Of a stretch of DNA of 64,000 nt, positions 31,058 to 41,193 are shown in pieces. The stretch comes from Pseudomonadota bacterium (GTDB lineage Bacteria; Desulfobacterota; Binatia; Binatales; Binataceae). The stretch is taken from NCBI GenBank assembly GCA_021323675.1, contig JAJPKP010000086.1, positions 62,001-126,000 on the forward strand, in the 5' to 3' direction. The notes beneath the pieces are model-generated. The model worked only from the letters and a program-made list of their open reading frames with translations. It was not told where the DNA came from and did not search any database. The position numbers and the translations under genes are program-made. How positions within the stretch are numbered: position 1 is the first letter of the stretch; each line of letters begins with the position of its first letter.

Positions 31058-31460
31058 CGCGCCCGCATTCCTCGAATCGGATCGAATCTCCGATCCTGGT
31101 GCCGCTTGCGTCGCACGCGCCGGCCGGCAGTTCCAGCGCCTGGACCGCGCCGAAGACGATCGACGACAATCGCCAGGGCCGGAGTGCGCGATCGATATGA
31201 ACGATGACGCCGCCGCGATCCACGAAGACGATGTCGATCGGAAACCGCACGAAGAACATATGCATCCACAGAAACGGCTCGAAGCGACCGCGTACGATGA
31301 GCAGTCCTTCGCCAGGCTTCAGTCGATCGCGCCCTATCAATCCTCTGCTTCGGGCGAGATGGCCCGCGGCTTCTTCAAGCCTCGGGCACAGCATCGATCC
31401 GCGCGTCTGATTGATCGCCCGCACGGTCCGCGGTTCAGGTTTGGCGGTCGCGTTCCGCAT
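31035..31460 (-). CDS. DUF192 family protein
   Basis: ARSRGLIGRDRLKPGEGLLI...MHMFFVRFPIDIVFVDRGGVIVHIDRALRPWR...ALELPAG; start estimated at 31460. Confidence 0.85.
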   Translation of the reverse strand: MRNATAKPEPRTVRAINQTRGSMLCPRLEEAAGHLARSRGLIGRDRLKPGEGLLIVRGRFEPFLWMHMFFVRFPIDIVFVDRGGVIVHIDRALRPWRLSSIVFGAVQALELPAGACDASGTRIGDSIRFEECGRDEYNERR

Positions 31461-31485
31461 CCCGGCAAACGGCCGGAGCCGGACC

Positions 31486-32460
31486 TTAGGGATGAAACAC
31501 CGCGTTGAACCACAGTTCGTTTCCCGACACGCGGTTCTGGGCGGCGAATTCGAAGTCGTATTTGCAGTACAAATCGACGGCCAGCCACTTCGTAAGCCGC
31601 ACCGTGTATCCACCTATCGGGCCCAGCCCGATTACGCGGCCCTCGTACGATCCCAGGACCGCGGAGGGTCCGCTATCGGCGGTCGTCTGTTGAAACGCGT
31701 AGCCGGCCGTACCGAACATGAATCCGTTGGAGAAGTGCTGCACAAAGGCGAAATCAGCATGAAACTCGTCGCCGCTCGAATAGTGATCCGCCGGGTTCGT
31801 GGTGTTGATCGTATAGCCGGTGAACAGGGAAATCTCGTGCCCCCCTTCATCCATCCAGGTTAACCCGATGTCAGGCTCGAAAGCCCAGCGGTTGAGGCCA
31901 ATGCTGATGATCGAATTGGGATCGTAGTTGCCCGTCGGCGCGTAGAATGCGAACGATGCGGTCAGGTGGAACTGCCGCAGATCCCATCCCAAAATCACCG
32001 GCAAAAAGATTCCGTCGCCGATCCCCGCGACCGTCAGTGTCTGTTCCGGCGTCGGAATGCTCGGGGGACCAATATGTGCGCTCTGCGCTGAAATTCGAAC
32101 CATCTGAATGGTGCCTACCGCGTAGCGCGCGCCCAGGATCGAGAACGGCGTCACGTACCCGAGGAATACGGCATCATTGTACGTGTCAGTCTTGGTATCG
32201 GCCTCGATTCTTCCGTCTTCGGTCACCGCGCGGGAACTTGCCGCCTGGTACATGAACATGTTCTTGACCATCAGGGCTCCGGGAGGCGGCAGCAGTCCCG
32301 CGCCCAGGTCCATCAACCCCGGCCGGTAGGTGCTGATTCCGTATTCGGATGCCGAAGCAAACGGTGCGGTTGCGCAACTTCCGATCAACACGATGAGCGG
32401 AATAGTCACGATCCGGTGGATGCCGCGGCCAAAGCGACGCGTGTGAAATACCGGCAACAT
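31486..32460 (-). CDS. outer-membrane-like protein of the phenol meta-pathway (SphA/transporter) family
   Basis: GLMDLGAGLLPPPGALMVKNMFMYQ, FYAPTGNYDPNSIISIGLNRWAFEPDIGLTW, FTGYTINTTNPADHYSSGDEFHADFAFVQHF. Confidence 0.82.
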   Translation of the reverse strand: MLPVFHTRRFGRGIHRIVTIPLIVLIGSCATAPFASASEYGISTYRPGLMDLGAGLLPPPGALMVKNMFMYQAASSRAVTEDGRIEADTKTDTYNDAVFLGYVTPFSILGARYAVGTIQMVRISAQSAHIGPPSIPTPEQTLTVAGIGDGIFLPVILGWDLRQFHLTASFAFYAPTGNYDPNSIISIGLNRWAFEPDIGLTWMDEGGHEISLFTGYTINTTNPADHYSSGDEFHADFAFVQHFSNGFMFGTAGYAFQQTTADSGPSAVLGSYEGRVIGLGPIGGYTVRLTKWLAVDLYCKYDFEFAAQNRVSGNELWFNAVFHP

Positions 32461-32471
32461 CGAGAAATTCC

Positions 32472-35400
32472 TCACGGCTCGGCTTGACGCGCAAGGACGG
32501 AGCACACGAGATCGCATTCAGCGCGAAAAGCGGGGAAAAGTTCCGCGGCTTTCTCCAGCGTCTTGTCGCGCGCCGCCTGATCGATGGCCGCGGCCATCTC
32601 GAACATCCGCCTGGCCCCGAAAGTCCCCGCGGAACCCTTCAGATTGTGGGCGACTCGCGCGATCGTGTCGCTGTCTTTCGCATCCAACGCCCTGCTGATT
32701 TGTTCCACCCCTTTGATCGTTTCGTCGCGGAAGAGGCCAACGAGTTCGCGCAGGAGTTCATCCCCTTCCTTTTTGAACCCCGCGACGGCTTCCGGATCGC
32801 ATACGTCTTCAAAAGGTCGCGACGGAGAGGGCGACGGCGCGGACGAGAAGCCTTCGGGAGCCTTCGCTGCGGCAGGCGGCGCAGCCTCGCCTTTCTCCGA
32901 AACCTGCAGCACCGGGGGCGCGGCCGCCGGTGTCGAACCGTTCGCTCTTTTATCGGTCGCACTCGCCGGGGAAGGCACTTCGGACGCGGGCGCGGAGGCC
33001 TGGGGAATCATCTCCGCCAAAGTCGCATCGAGAACCTCTTCGGTGACCGGTTTGCTGATATAGCCATCCATCCCCGCAGCCAGACACTTTTCGCGGTCGC
33101 CCGGCAGCGCGTGGGCGGTCATGGCGACGATCCTGGTGCGCCGCGGAGCTTCCTCGCTCTGCCTTATTCGGCGAGTGGCTTCGTAACCGTCCATTTCAGG
33201 CATCTGGCAATCCATGAAAATCAGGTCATAAGCCTTGCGGCTTGCGGCCCGCACGGCCTCGATACCGTTGGCCGCCAGGTCGACCTCGACACCGAGCTTG
33301 TTGAGCTGCAGGCGGGTGACTTTCTGATTGAGGGGATTGTCTTCAACGAGCAGGATATTGAGTTTTTGCCCTTCGAGCGGCCTGAATTTGCGGACTCGGG
33401 GAGCTTTTTCAGCGGAGCGGCCGCCCGCTTCTTCGACGCTCAGTGCCGCGGCGAGCGTGTCGTAGAGAAGCGATTCCGGAACCGGCTTCATCAGCCAGCC
33501 CGCAATCTTGATCTCCTTTGAGAGTGCGGCGTATTCAGCGCGCGTTCCGGCGGACGACGCGAAGACCATAATCGGACGTGGTATCGTGGTTTCCGCAAGA
33601 ATTCGTCGCGCCAGCTCAACCCCGCCTACTTCGGGCATCACCACATCGATTATCGCGACCTGATACGGTTCGGCCCGCGTGCTCCTGAGAATGACCAGCG
33701 CTTCCTCCGCCGATTGCGCGGTGGTAGGCCGCATGCCCCAGGCCGAGACCTGGCGTGCCAGGATCTGGCGGCTGTTCGCATTGTCGTCCACGATGAGCAC
33801 TTTGGTCCCGCGCATCGTCGCGAACCGCTCGGAGGCCGGCTTGCTGGTGTCGATCTGCTTGCCAAGCTTGAGGGTGAACCAGAATGTCGATCCTTTCCCC
33901 GGCGTGCTCGAGGCGGCGATCGTGCCATGCATCGCATTAACCAACTCGTGCGCAATCGAGAGGCCGAGACCGGTTCCTCCGTAATGCCGGGTCGTTGATG
34001 CATCCACCTGGGTGAACGCGCGGAAGAGCAGATGTTGCTTTTCCTTGGGGATTCCGATTCCGGTGTCGCGCACCTCGAAACGCAGCACCGCATCCTTCGG
34101 CGTCTCAGACAGCTTGCTGATCGACACCCCGACCTCGCCGTGCTCGGTAAACTTGACGGCGTTGCTGAGCAGGTTGACCAGAATCTGCCTGAGGCGCCCG
34201 GGGTCGCCGCGCAGACGGCGAGGAACGTCCGCGTCGATCGAGACCACCACCTCGAGACGCTTGTGGCGCGCCTGGTCCGCAACCTGCTCGACGGCGCCTT
34301 CCACCACGTGGCCCACGTTGAAGTCGGCCTCTTCGAGCACCAGCTTGCCCGCGGCAATCTTGGAAAAATCCAGGATGTCGTTGACCAGCGACAGAAGCGC
34401 ATTACCGCTCTCGCGCACATCGCGCGCAAATTCGCGTTGCTCGCTGTCAAGCTTCGTGTCGAGCAGAAGCCCGGTCAGTCCGATAATCGAGTTGAGCGGC
34501 GTGCGAATCTCGTGGCTCATATTGGCGAGAAACTCCGACTTGAGCCGGGCACCCTCCAGTGCCGCGTCGCGGGCAGCGGCCAGTTCCGCCTCCAACTGCT
34601 TCTGCTCGCTGATGTCCTGAGCCATGACCGACAGGCCGATCACCGTGCCGGCGGAATCGACGATCGGAGATTGCGTGAGCACGACGCTGATAGAGTGGCC
34701 ATCCTTGTGCAGCCGGGTGGCCTCGAAGCGTTCGGGCCTGCCCGACTTGAACACCTGGTCGGCGTGGCGAACCATTTCCGCACGCTGGTCAAGCGGCACC
34801 AGCAGCGCTCCGCTGTGGCCGATGATTTCGGCGCCGCTGTAGCCGAAAAGCCCTTCCGCAGCCGGATTCCAGCTCGTGATGGTCAGATCGCGGGTCTCGC
34901 TAAAAATCGCCTCGCCCGATGAATCGACGATCGAGGCCAGAAGCGAGCGCTCCTTTTCGGCGCGCTTGAGCTCGCTGACATCGCGAATGGTGACCAGGAT
35001 CTGCTTCCCTCCGCCCTCGGCCCGTTTGAAGGCGGAGGTATTCAGCGACACCGGTACCTCCTGGGCGCCGCGAGTCAGCAGGAGCAGTTCGGCGCCGTGC
35101 ACTCCGCCTTCTTTCCAGGTGCGCTCGATCAATTGCTCGACCTCGGCAATCTCGGAAAAGAGCGCCGGCAGCCTGGTGCCAATGAGCTCATCGCGGCGGT
35201 AGCCGGTCAGAGCGGCCGCCCGCTCGTTTGCGTCCGTGAGCAGCAGCTCGCGATCGCATACCAGCAATCCATCCGGAGACGCCTGCACCAGGCTCGTGCT
35301 GTATTCGCGCTCTTCGCGGAGGGTGGCTTCGATTCGCCGCTGTTCGGTTACATCGCGCGCTACTCCGAAAATTCCGCCTGGTTCGCCCTTCCGGTAGAAG

Positions 35401-37352
35401 ATCGATGCGTTGAAAGATATCGGAACTTCTTTTCCGCTTGCGGAGCGCAGCAGCAGCGCGGCGTTGGTGACGAATCCTTCGGCAAAAGCCCGCTTGACGG
35501 CGGCGAGGGCGGCGGCCGATTCCACAAAGTACGACTCGAACGGGCTGCCGATCAGAATTTTCTTTGGAACTTCGGTCAACCGCGCCATCTGTTCGTTGGC
35601 TTCGACGATGCGCAGCTCCTTGTCCACGGCGATCATTGCATCCACCGAGGACTCGAACAGGCCGCTGGTGTATTCCTGGGCTTCGCGCAGATCCGACTCG
35701 ATCTTTTTGAGCTGGGTGATGTCGCGAAGAATTCCGGAGAGCCCGATGAGATTGCCCCCGATATCGTAGATTCCCGATGAAACGATCGAGACGTCGATCA
35801 ACTCTCCGTCCTTGCGCTTAAGCTTCACCTCGATCCGGGGCAGAGATTCGTGGCGGCGCGCACTTTCCATCTGTTGGGCAATTGACGCCTCGGCGAAGGC
35901 GCGCGTCTGCTCGACATTGTAGAGAGCGGCGGTTTGGCCGATCGCCTCGCTCGCGCTGTAACCCAGCAGTTTTTCGGCGCCACGATTCCAACTGGTGATT
36001 CGGCCGTCCGTGTCCAAGCTCACAACCGCGTCTTCCGTAGAGGAAACGATCGCCGCCAGCAGGGCCTGTTCGCGCGCAGCCGCCTTGCTTTCGGTCAAAT
36101 CGTGCATGATGTTCGACATGCCGATTACGTTTCCAGCACCGTCGAAAATTGCGGAAATCGTGAGCGACAAATCCACCATGCACCCGTCCTTGCGACGCGC
36201 GGGCACTTCGAGATGCCGGATTACGGTCCCGGGATTGGTGTGCAGCGCCGTGAGGTCTTCTTCCAAGAGGCGCTGAGCGTGGCTTTGAAGCTCGGGCGGA
36301 ACGTACAGGTCGAGAATGGTCTTGCCGATTGCTTCGTGCGCGGAAAATCCGAAAATTCTCTCCGCTCCACGATTCCAGGTCATAATGCGAAAATCAGTTC
36401 CGAAACTGACAATGGCCTCTTCGGAGCTCTCAACGATCGCGGCAAGCATCGCCTGTTCGCGTTGCGCACGCCTGAGACCCGTCACGTCGCGAAAGACCTG
36501 GAATATTCCGATCGGCTTTCCTTCACGGTCATAGATGCCGGAGACCACCAGCGAGATGTCTATCGGTTGCCCATTCTCGCCCGGAAACGGGACTTCAAAC
36601 TGATGGAAGATTCGCTGTCCCGACCGCAACGCCACCACGTCCTCGGCGGCCTCGCGGGAAATTCGCTCTTTCAGGTGCGCAGGGAGCATCTTCTCGAGCG
36701 GCATCCCGATTACTTCGGACGCTTTGAGGCCCAGCAGCTTTTCGGCACTGCGATTCCATCCGATGATCTTGAGATCCAGCGAAACGGCCGTAATGGCGTC
36801 CTGGGACGACTCGACTATCGCGGCGAGCCGCTCCAAGTCGTGCTCTCTGCGCATCTGCTCGGAGACATCGCGCGCGATTACCGAGATGCCGGCAGGCTGC
36901 GAGCCGGAGTTGTGAATGGCCGAAACAAAAAAGGCTACCTCCAACAGCTCGCCGTCCTTGCGCTTCACGGCTGAAACGAAGTCGAGCGAACGCGTCGGGC
37001 CGCGGCGAATCTGGTCGAGTCCTTCCTCGAACCGGGTTCTTGATTGCGGACCGTCCCTGGCAAAGACCTCGGCCGCGCCATGTCCGATCGCCTCCTCCGA
37101 ACTCAGGCCGAATAGCCGCTCGGCCCCCCGGCTCCAGGTTACGATGCGTCCATCGAGCGAAAGACTGACGATGGCGGTATCAGTGCTTTCAGCGATGGCC
37201 GAAAGATGCGCTTGCGTTTTTCGGCTGTGCTCGAGGCGGTCGGATTGTTCGGCGAGGGTTTGTTCGAGGGCCTTCAACTGGCCTTCGAGCGTCGCGATGC
37301 GAGCGTGCAATTCACGTTCGCGCGCATTGCCGTTCTCGATGGAATTGACCAT
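32472..37352 (-). CDS. giant hybrid sensor histidine kinase: 7 PAS - HisKA - HATPase - REC - REC - HPt
   Basis: seven PAS repeats (ESSxDAIxSxxxDxxIxxWNxxAExLxGxxxxEaIG pattern), SHEIRTPLNSIIG, GTGLGLSIAHELV, two receiver domains, HNLKGSAGTFGA. Confidence 0.95.
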   Translation of the reverse strand: MVNSIENGNARERELHARIATLEGQLKALEQTLAEQSDRLEHSRKTQAHLSAIAESTDTAIVSLSLDGRIVTWSRGAERLFGLSSEEAIGHGAAEVFARDGPQSRTRFEEGLDQIRRGPTRSLDFVSAVKRKDGELLEVAFFVSAIHNSGSQPAGISVIARDVSEQMRREHDLERLAAIVESSQDAITAVSLDLKIIGWNRSAEKLLGLKASEVIGMPLEKMLPAHLKERISREAAEDVVALRSGQRIFHQFEVPFPGENGQPIDISLVVSGIYDREGKPIGIFQVFRDVTGLRRAQREQAMLAAIVESSEEAIVSFGTDFRIMTWNRGAERIFGFSAHEAIGKTILDLYVPPELQSHAQRLLEEDLTALHTNPGTVIRHLEVPARRKDGCMVDLSLTISAIFDGAGNVIGMSNIMHDLTESKAAAREQALLAAIVSSTEDAVVSLDTDGRITSWNRGAEKLLGYSASEAIGQTAALYNVEQTRAFAEASIAQQMESARRHESLPRIEVKLKRKDGELIDVSIVSSGIYDIGGNLIGLSGILRDITQLKKIESDLREAQEYTSGLFESSVDAMIAVDKELRIVEANEQMARLTEVPKKILIGSPFESYFVESAAALAAVKRAFAEGFVTNAALLLRSASGKEVPISFNASIFYRKGEPGGIFGVARDVTEQRRIEATLREEREYSTSLVQASPDGLLVCDRELLLTDANERAAALTGYRRDELIGTRLPALFSEIAEVEQLIERTWKEGGVHGAELLLLTRGAQEVPVSLNTSAFKRAEGGGKQILVTIRDVSELKRAEKERSLLASIVDSSGEAIFSETRDLTITSWNPAAEGLFGYSGAEIIGHSGALLVPLDQRAEMVRHADQVFKSGRPERFEATRLHKDGHSISVVLTQSPIVDSAGTVIGLSVMAQDISEQKQLEAELAAARDAALEGARLKSEFLANMSHEIRTPLNSIIGLTGLLLDTKLDSEQREFARDVRESGNALLSLVNDILDFSKIAAGKLVLEEADFNVGHVVEGAVEQVADQARHKRLEVVVSIDADVPRRLRGDPGRLRQILVNLLSNAVKFTEHGEVGVSISKLSETPKDAVLRFEVRDTGIGIPKEKQHLLFRAFTQVDASTTRHYGGTGLGLSIAHELVNAMHGTIAASSTPGKGSTFWFTLKLGKQIDTSKPASERFATMRGTKVLIVDDNANSRQILARQVSAWGMRPTTAQSAEEALVILRSTRAEPYQVAIIDVVMPEVGGVELARRILAETTIPRPIMVFASSAGTRAEYAALSKEIKIAGWLMKPVPESLLYDTLAAALSVEEAGGRSAEKAPRVRKFRPLEGQKLNILLVEDNPLNQKVTRLQLNKLGVEVDLAANGIEAVRAASRKAYDLIFMDCQMPEMDGYEATRRIRQSEEAPRRTRIVAMTAHALPGDREKCLAAGMDGYISKPVTEEVLDATLAEMIPQASAPASEVPSPASATDKRANGSTPAAAPPVLQVSEKGEAAPPAAAKAPEGFSSAPSPSPSRPFEDVCDPEAVAGFKKEGDELLRELVGLFRDETIKGVEQISRALDAKDSDTIARVAHNLKGSAGTFGARRMFEMAAAIDQAARDKTLEKAAELFPAFRAECDLVCSVLARQAEP

Positions 37353-37543
37353 CCGTTATTCTCATTACCGCTCGGATCGTGAAGAGCGAGGGATTGCGAG
37401 AGGGGTGCGGCCCCAGTCTCGATTGAGCAACGGCAGAATCGAGCCGGCCGCTCCAACCAATAGGCGAGCGGATTCCCTCACGGCGAAATGCCTCCTTTTC
37501 GCCGGCAGATCGGCTTCTCTCGAATGCCCACGCCTGAATGTCA

Positions 37544-37558
37544 GCAATACTGATGCCG
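37544..37558 (-). promoter_or_regulatory. weaker candidate sigma-54 promoter for the giant hybrid kinase
   Basis: minus strand CGGCAT-CAGTA-TTGC-T, correct spacing, about 190 nt before kinase start. Confidence 0.35.
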
Positions 37559-37706
37559 GACTTGGAGGGTGCAACTCGCGCCAACGCTTAGCCGCGCGGC
37601 GCGATTTTTGTCCCCTTGAGCGATGCGTGTCACCAAATGCGACAGCGGCAGCTCTCCTCAGTGAGTGGCTTTCATCGCAAGACCCGCCGGAGCCTTCGCT
37701 GTCGCG

Positions 37707-37822
37707 GTGAGAGGCTTGATCGCGGACGATTCGCCTGTCGCTCGCGACATTATGCTTTCCGTCTCGGGCGAATTCGATGCACGGTCGTGGGGGAGGCCGG
37801 ATGCTCTTCGCGGTGTTGCTGA
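37707..37822 (+). pseudogene. decayed response-regulator receiver fragment
   Basis: VRGLIADDSPVARDIMLSVSGE in one frame then CTVVGEAGCS in the -1 frame; stops without D57/K109 regions. Confidence 0.6.
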
Positions 37823-37859
37823 TTCGAACAGGTGCCGAACCGCGCGATATCAGTTCCAG

Positions 37860-39293
37860 TCAAACGCTGGAGGGCAGGATTATGGTGAAAAGGGTTCCGT
37901 TGGAACGGTCGGAATCGACCTCGATTCGGCCGCCATGAGCACGAACTATTTGATCGGCGATGTACAGACCCAGTCCCAGGCCTTCCTGATACTTGTCGCT
38001 CGCCCCGCGCGAAAAAGGGTCAAATAACCGCGGGATTAGCTCCGGCGCGATGGGCTGGCCCTGATTGGCGACCTGGATGCGCACGCCGTCGGATGCACTT
38101 CTGGCGCTGACAACAATCGGAGCATCGGGACGGCCGTAACGCAGCGCGTTCTCAACCAGGTTGGTCAATGCCTGCAGCATCCGATCCGGGTCGGCATTTG
38201 CCAGGCACCCCTCGCCGCCTTCGATCGTGATTTGCCTGCGCGGATATGAAGCGGAAAACTGCTGAACCACCGAAGCTGCCAGCGCGCCCAGATCAACCCT
38301 CTTTGGCCGGATGACAATTCCGGAGCCGAGCCGCGCGCGGGTCGCGTCGACCAGTTCCTGCGCCAGCTTGATAGCGCGCGCCGCGCTCTGATCGATCCTG
38401 TTGACGGCCTCCGCGAGCTCGCCGTCAAGGGAAGCCTCGGTTTTGAGAAATCCGGCGGCGATGCGGATAAACGACACGGGATTGCGCAGCTCGTGTCCCA
38501 CCACCCCCAGAAACAGTTGCAGGAGCTTGTAGTCGTCGGCCAGATGCTCGAGTGCCGCGCGGCGGCGCGATCGCTCAAATCCGATCGCGATGGCCAGCCA
38601 GACGATAATCGTGCCCGAGAACACGGTGCCGATAAGCACCGTGCCGGTAACGCGGCGTTCGGCGTTCGACCATTCCTCCCGAGAGGTGGCAAGCCGCGTC
38701 CGCTCTCCTTCCTCGAGCGCCGCGGCAACGTTCCTGATTTCAGCCATCAAGGCCGCCCGATGCGCCAACTCTTCCTGCTGAAGCACCGCCGCTCCAAGGT
38801 GGCGGCGGGCGATATCCTGGGCGAGCGAGGCAGTCCGCTCCGCGGTAAGTCGCTCAAGCTCCACAACACGGCCGGCCTGGACGGGGTCGGGCGCCGCCAG
38901 CGCGCGCAGATCGGCGAAGGTCTGTTCGATGGTCGCTTTTGCCTGCCGGTACCCGTCCGCGTACAACGCGTTTCCCGTGAGCAGATAGCCCTGCTCTCTC
39001 GTCTCCGCGCTTTCAATATTCGAAAGAAGCGCCTGAACGCGAGCCAGAATCCGCAGGTCGTGGAGCCATTCGACCTCCATGCGCGCGGATTGCTGAAAAC
39101 TGGCGTAAGAAGCGATCGCCAGAATCGCCTGGATGAGAACCGCGCCGAGACACAAAATCGGGACGATCGCGCTTTTGAGCGAAAATATCTCGCGCGTGTT
39201 CGAGGCGACGCCGTTTGCCGGCGGATCTTCGGCGCGAACCGCGTCGCTGTTTGACGCGATCGTCCATCGATTCATCGAGGCGGCGGCGCTCAT
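37860..39293 (-). CDS. CHASE3-domain sensor histidine kinase
   Basis: N-terminal TM, LSNIESAETREQGYLLTGNALYADGYRQA (CHASE3), VVGHELRNPVSFIRIAAGFL, NLVENALRYG, GLGLYIADQIVRAHGG. Confidence 0.92.
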   Translation of the reverse strand: MSAAASMNRWTIASNSDAVRAEDPPANGVASNTREIFSLKSAIVPILCLGAVLIQAILAIASYASFQQSARMEVEWLHDLRILARVQALLSNIESAETREQGYLLTGNALYADGYRQAKATIEQTFADLRALAAPDPVQAGRVVELERLTAERTASLAQDIARRHLGAAVLQQEELAHRAALMAEIRNVAAALEEGERTRLATSREEWSNAERRVTGTVLIGTVFSGTIIVWLAIAIGFERSRRRAALEHLADDYKLLQLFLGVVGHELRNPVSFIRIAAGFLKTEASLDGELAEAVNRIDQSAARAIKLAQELVDATRARLGSGIVIRPKRVDLGALAASVVQQFSASYPRRQITIEGGEGCLANADPDRMLQALTNLVENALRYGRPDAPIVVSARSASDGVRIQVANQGQPIAPELIPRLFDPFSRGASDKYQEGLGLGLYIADQIVRAHGGRIEVDSDRSNGTLFTIILPSSV

Positions 39294-39328
39294 CTCCCGC
39301 TAACTATTCCCTTCACCGTACGGTCGCT

Positions 39329-40720
39329 CTACGGTTCTCGTCCCATCTTGTAACGAGCGAGCAGGCGATAAAGCTTGGCGCGATCGATCCCGAGCTTGCG
39401 CGCGGCTTCCGAACGGTTGCCCTGCGCGCTCTTGAGAGCTTCCTCGAGCCTGGCGGCCGCGGCCCGATCGATATATTCCTGCAGGGTGCCGCCTTCCGGC
39501 TCTATCTCGGGCGCGGGAGGAGGATCATCGGCAACGGGGGGATCGAGGAACAGGTCCTGGGGTCCTATTACGTCGGAGCGTGCCAGAACCACTGCCCTCT
39601 CGATCGCATTTTCCAGCTCGCGCACATTGCCCGGCCATCCATAAGCCAACAATTCCCTCTCGGCTTCGGCCGAGAGCGCAATCCGCCTGCCGGATTGCGA
39701 GGCGGTTCGTACCGCGAACAGCCGCGCCAGCGGCAGAATGTCCTCGCGCCGTTCGCGCAGCGGCGGGACCACAATTGGAATCACGTTGAGACGGAAAAAC
39801 AGATCTTCACGGAACCGCCCGGACCTGACTTCCTCGCGCAGGATCCGATTGGTCGCGGCGACTACGCGCGTGTCAATCTTGCGCGGCTGGTTGCCCCCGA
39901 CCCTGAGAACTTCGCCCTCCTGAAGGACCCGAAGCAGCTTCGATTGAAACTCGCCGCTGATCTCGCCGATCTCGTCCAGAAACAGAGTGCCGCCGGAGGC
40001 CCGCTCGAAGCATCCCGCCCGCGCCGCCAGCGCGCCCGTAAACGAACCCTTCTCATGGCCGAACAACTCGCTTTCAAGCACGCTGTCGGCGAATGATTTG
40101 CAGTTAATCGCTACAAATGGGTGGCCGACCCGGTCGCTCCAATAGTGAATGAGCCGGGCGACAAGTTCCTTTCCCACCCCGCTCTCGCCCTGGACAAGCA
40201 CCGTGGAACGGCTCTTGGCGACGCGCCGAAGCGTCTCGATGAGATCCTTGCTGCGCGAACTCTCCGCGACGACATTTTCCACCCCATAGCGGGACCCGAT
40301 TTCCTGGCGCAGCAGCCGATTCTCCCGCTCCACGCCGGTAAAGCGCAGCGCCCGCTCGATCCACATCAACAACTCGTCGGGCTCAAACGGCTTGGTCAGA
40401 TAGCCGAATGCCCCTCCTCGCATCGCGTTCACCGCCGATGGAATGGTGCCGTGCGAGGTAAGAATTATGACCGGCACCTCGGGCGCGCGCTTGCGAAGCT
40501 CGTCGAGCAACTCCATACCTGAAATACCCGGCATCATCAGATCGCTGATAACCACGTCGGGACAGGATTCCGCGAATGCGGCCAGGGCGGCTTCGCCGTC
40601 CGATGCTACTCGGGTTTCGTAGCCGGCCTTGCGGATGATGCGGTCAACGGACCAACCAAGGTCCGGGTCGTCGTCTACAATCAGCACTAGTGGAGTCATT
40701 GCTCGCCTCCACCCGGGCAT
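39329..40720 (-). CDS. NtrC-family sigma-54-dependent response regulator
   Basis: receiver domain, [28 protein letters not shown] (sigma-54 contact loop), [10 protein letters not shown], Fis-type [26 protein letters not shown]. Confidence 0.96.
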   Translation of the reverse strand: MPGWRRAMTPLVLIVDDDPDLGWSVDRIIRKAGYETRVASDGEAALAAFAESCPDVVISDLMMPGISGMELLDELRKRAPEVPVIILTSHGTIPSAVNAMRGGAFGYLTKPFEPDELLMWIERALRFTGVERENRLLRQEIGSRYGVENVVAESSRSKDLIETLRRVAKSRSTVLVQGESGVGKELVARLIHYWSDRVGHPFVAINCKSFADSVLESELFGHEKGSFTGALAARAGCFERASGGTLFLDEIGEISGEFQSKLLRVLQEGEVLRVGGNQPRKIDTRVVAATNRILREEVRSGRFREDLFFRLNVIPIVVPPLRERREDILPLARLFAVRTASQSGRRIALSAEAERELLAYGWPGNVRELENAIERAVVLARSDVIGPQDLFLDPPVADDPPPAPEIEPEGGTLQEYIDRAAAARLEEALKSAQGNRSEAARKLGIDRAKLYRLLARYKMGREP

Positions 40721-41008
40721 ATGTGTTCCAGATGGCTGCGCCTAGCGCAGGCCACCGTCCGTGCCCAAAATCTGACGCATTGTGACCAACCTATATTAGA
40801 GTACAATGTCCCTTTTTTGGCCAACATGTGTCGCGATAGTGCGCATATGCAACATCAAGACCATCGCGTGGCAGCTACCTGTCCAGTTGTTCGGCTTCGC
40901 GACATCGCGGGTGTAGCAAAATCGAACGGCCACTGTTTCAGACAAAGAAAAAACGCAAGGACTCTTTGATTTTCCTGCCTGCTGACGCGATCAGAGCGGC
41001 TAAGTTGA

Positions 41009-41023
41009 GGGCACGGCAATTGC
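41009..41023 (+). promoter_or_regulatory. candidate sigma-54 -24/-12 promoter for the response regulator/hybrid kinase pair
   Basis: GGGCAC-GGCAA-TTGC-G, exact spacing; 170 nt before ATG 41194. Confidence 0.55.
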
Positions 41024-41193
41024 GTTTTCGCCCTGCATGTTTGGTACGCGAAGTCTTTTGTCGTACCCAACAGTGGTCGAAAAGTGGCGACGGCCCAAGA
41101 GAACTCGATGATGCTCATTTGGGGAGCCGGCTTCCTCTCCCAACCCGAAGGCGAACATCCCGCCAAGGAGGCCCCCGGACGGGCTTGGAGGAG

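Noticed and set aside
37570-37590. TTGGCGC-GAG-TTGC (minus) as a sigma-54 site
   Set aside because: GG-GC spacing is 8 rather than 10 nt, incompatible with sigma-54.
40849-40863. Minus-strand TGGTCT-TGATG-TTGCA as sigma-54 promoter of the NtrC-like gene
   Set aside because: Correct spacing and -12 element, but the -24 element matches only TGG; too weak to claim.
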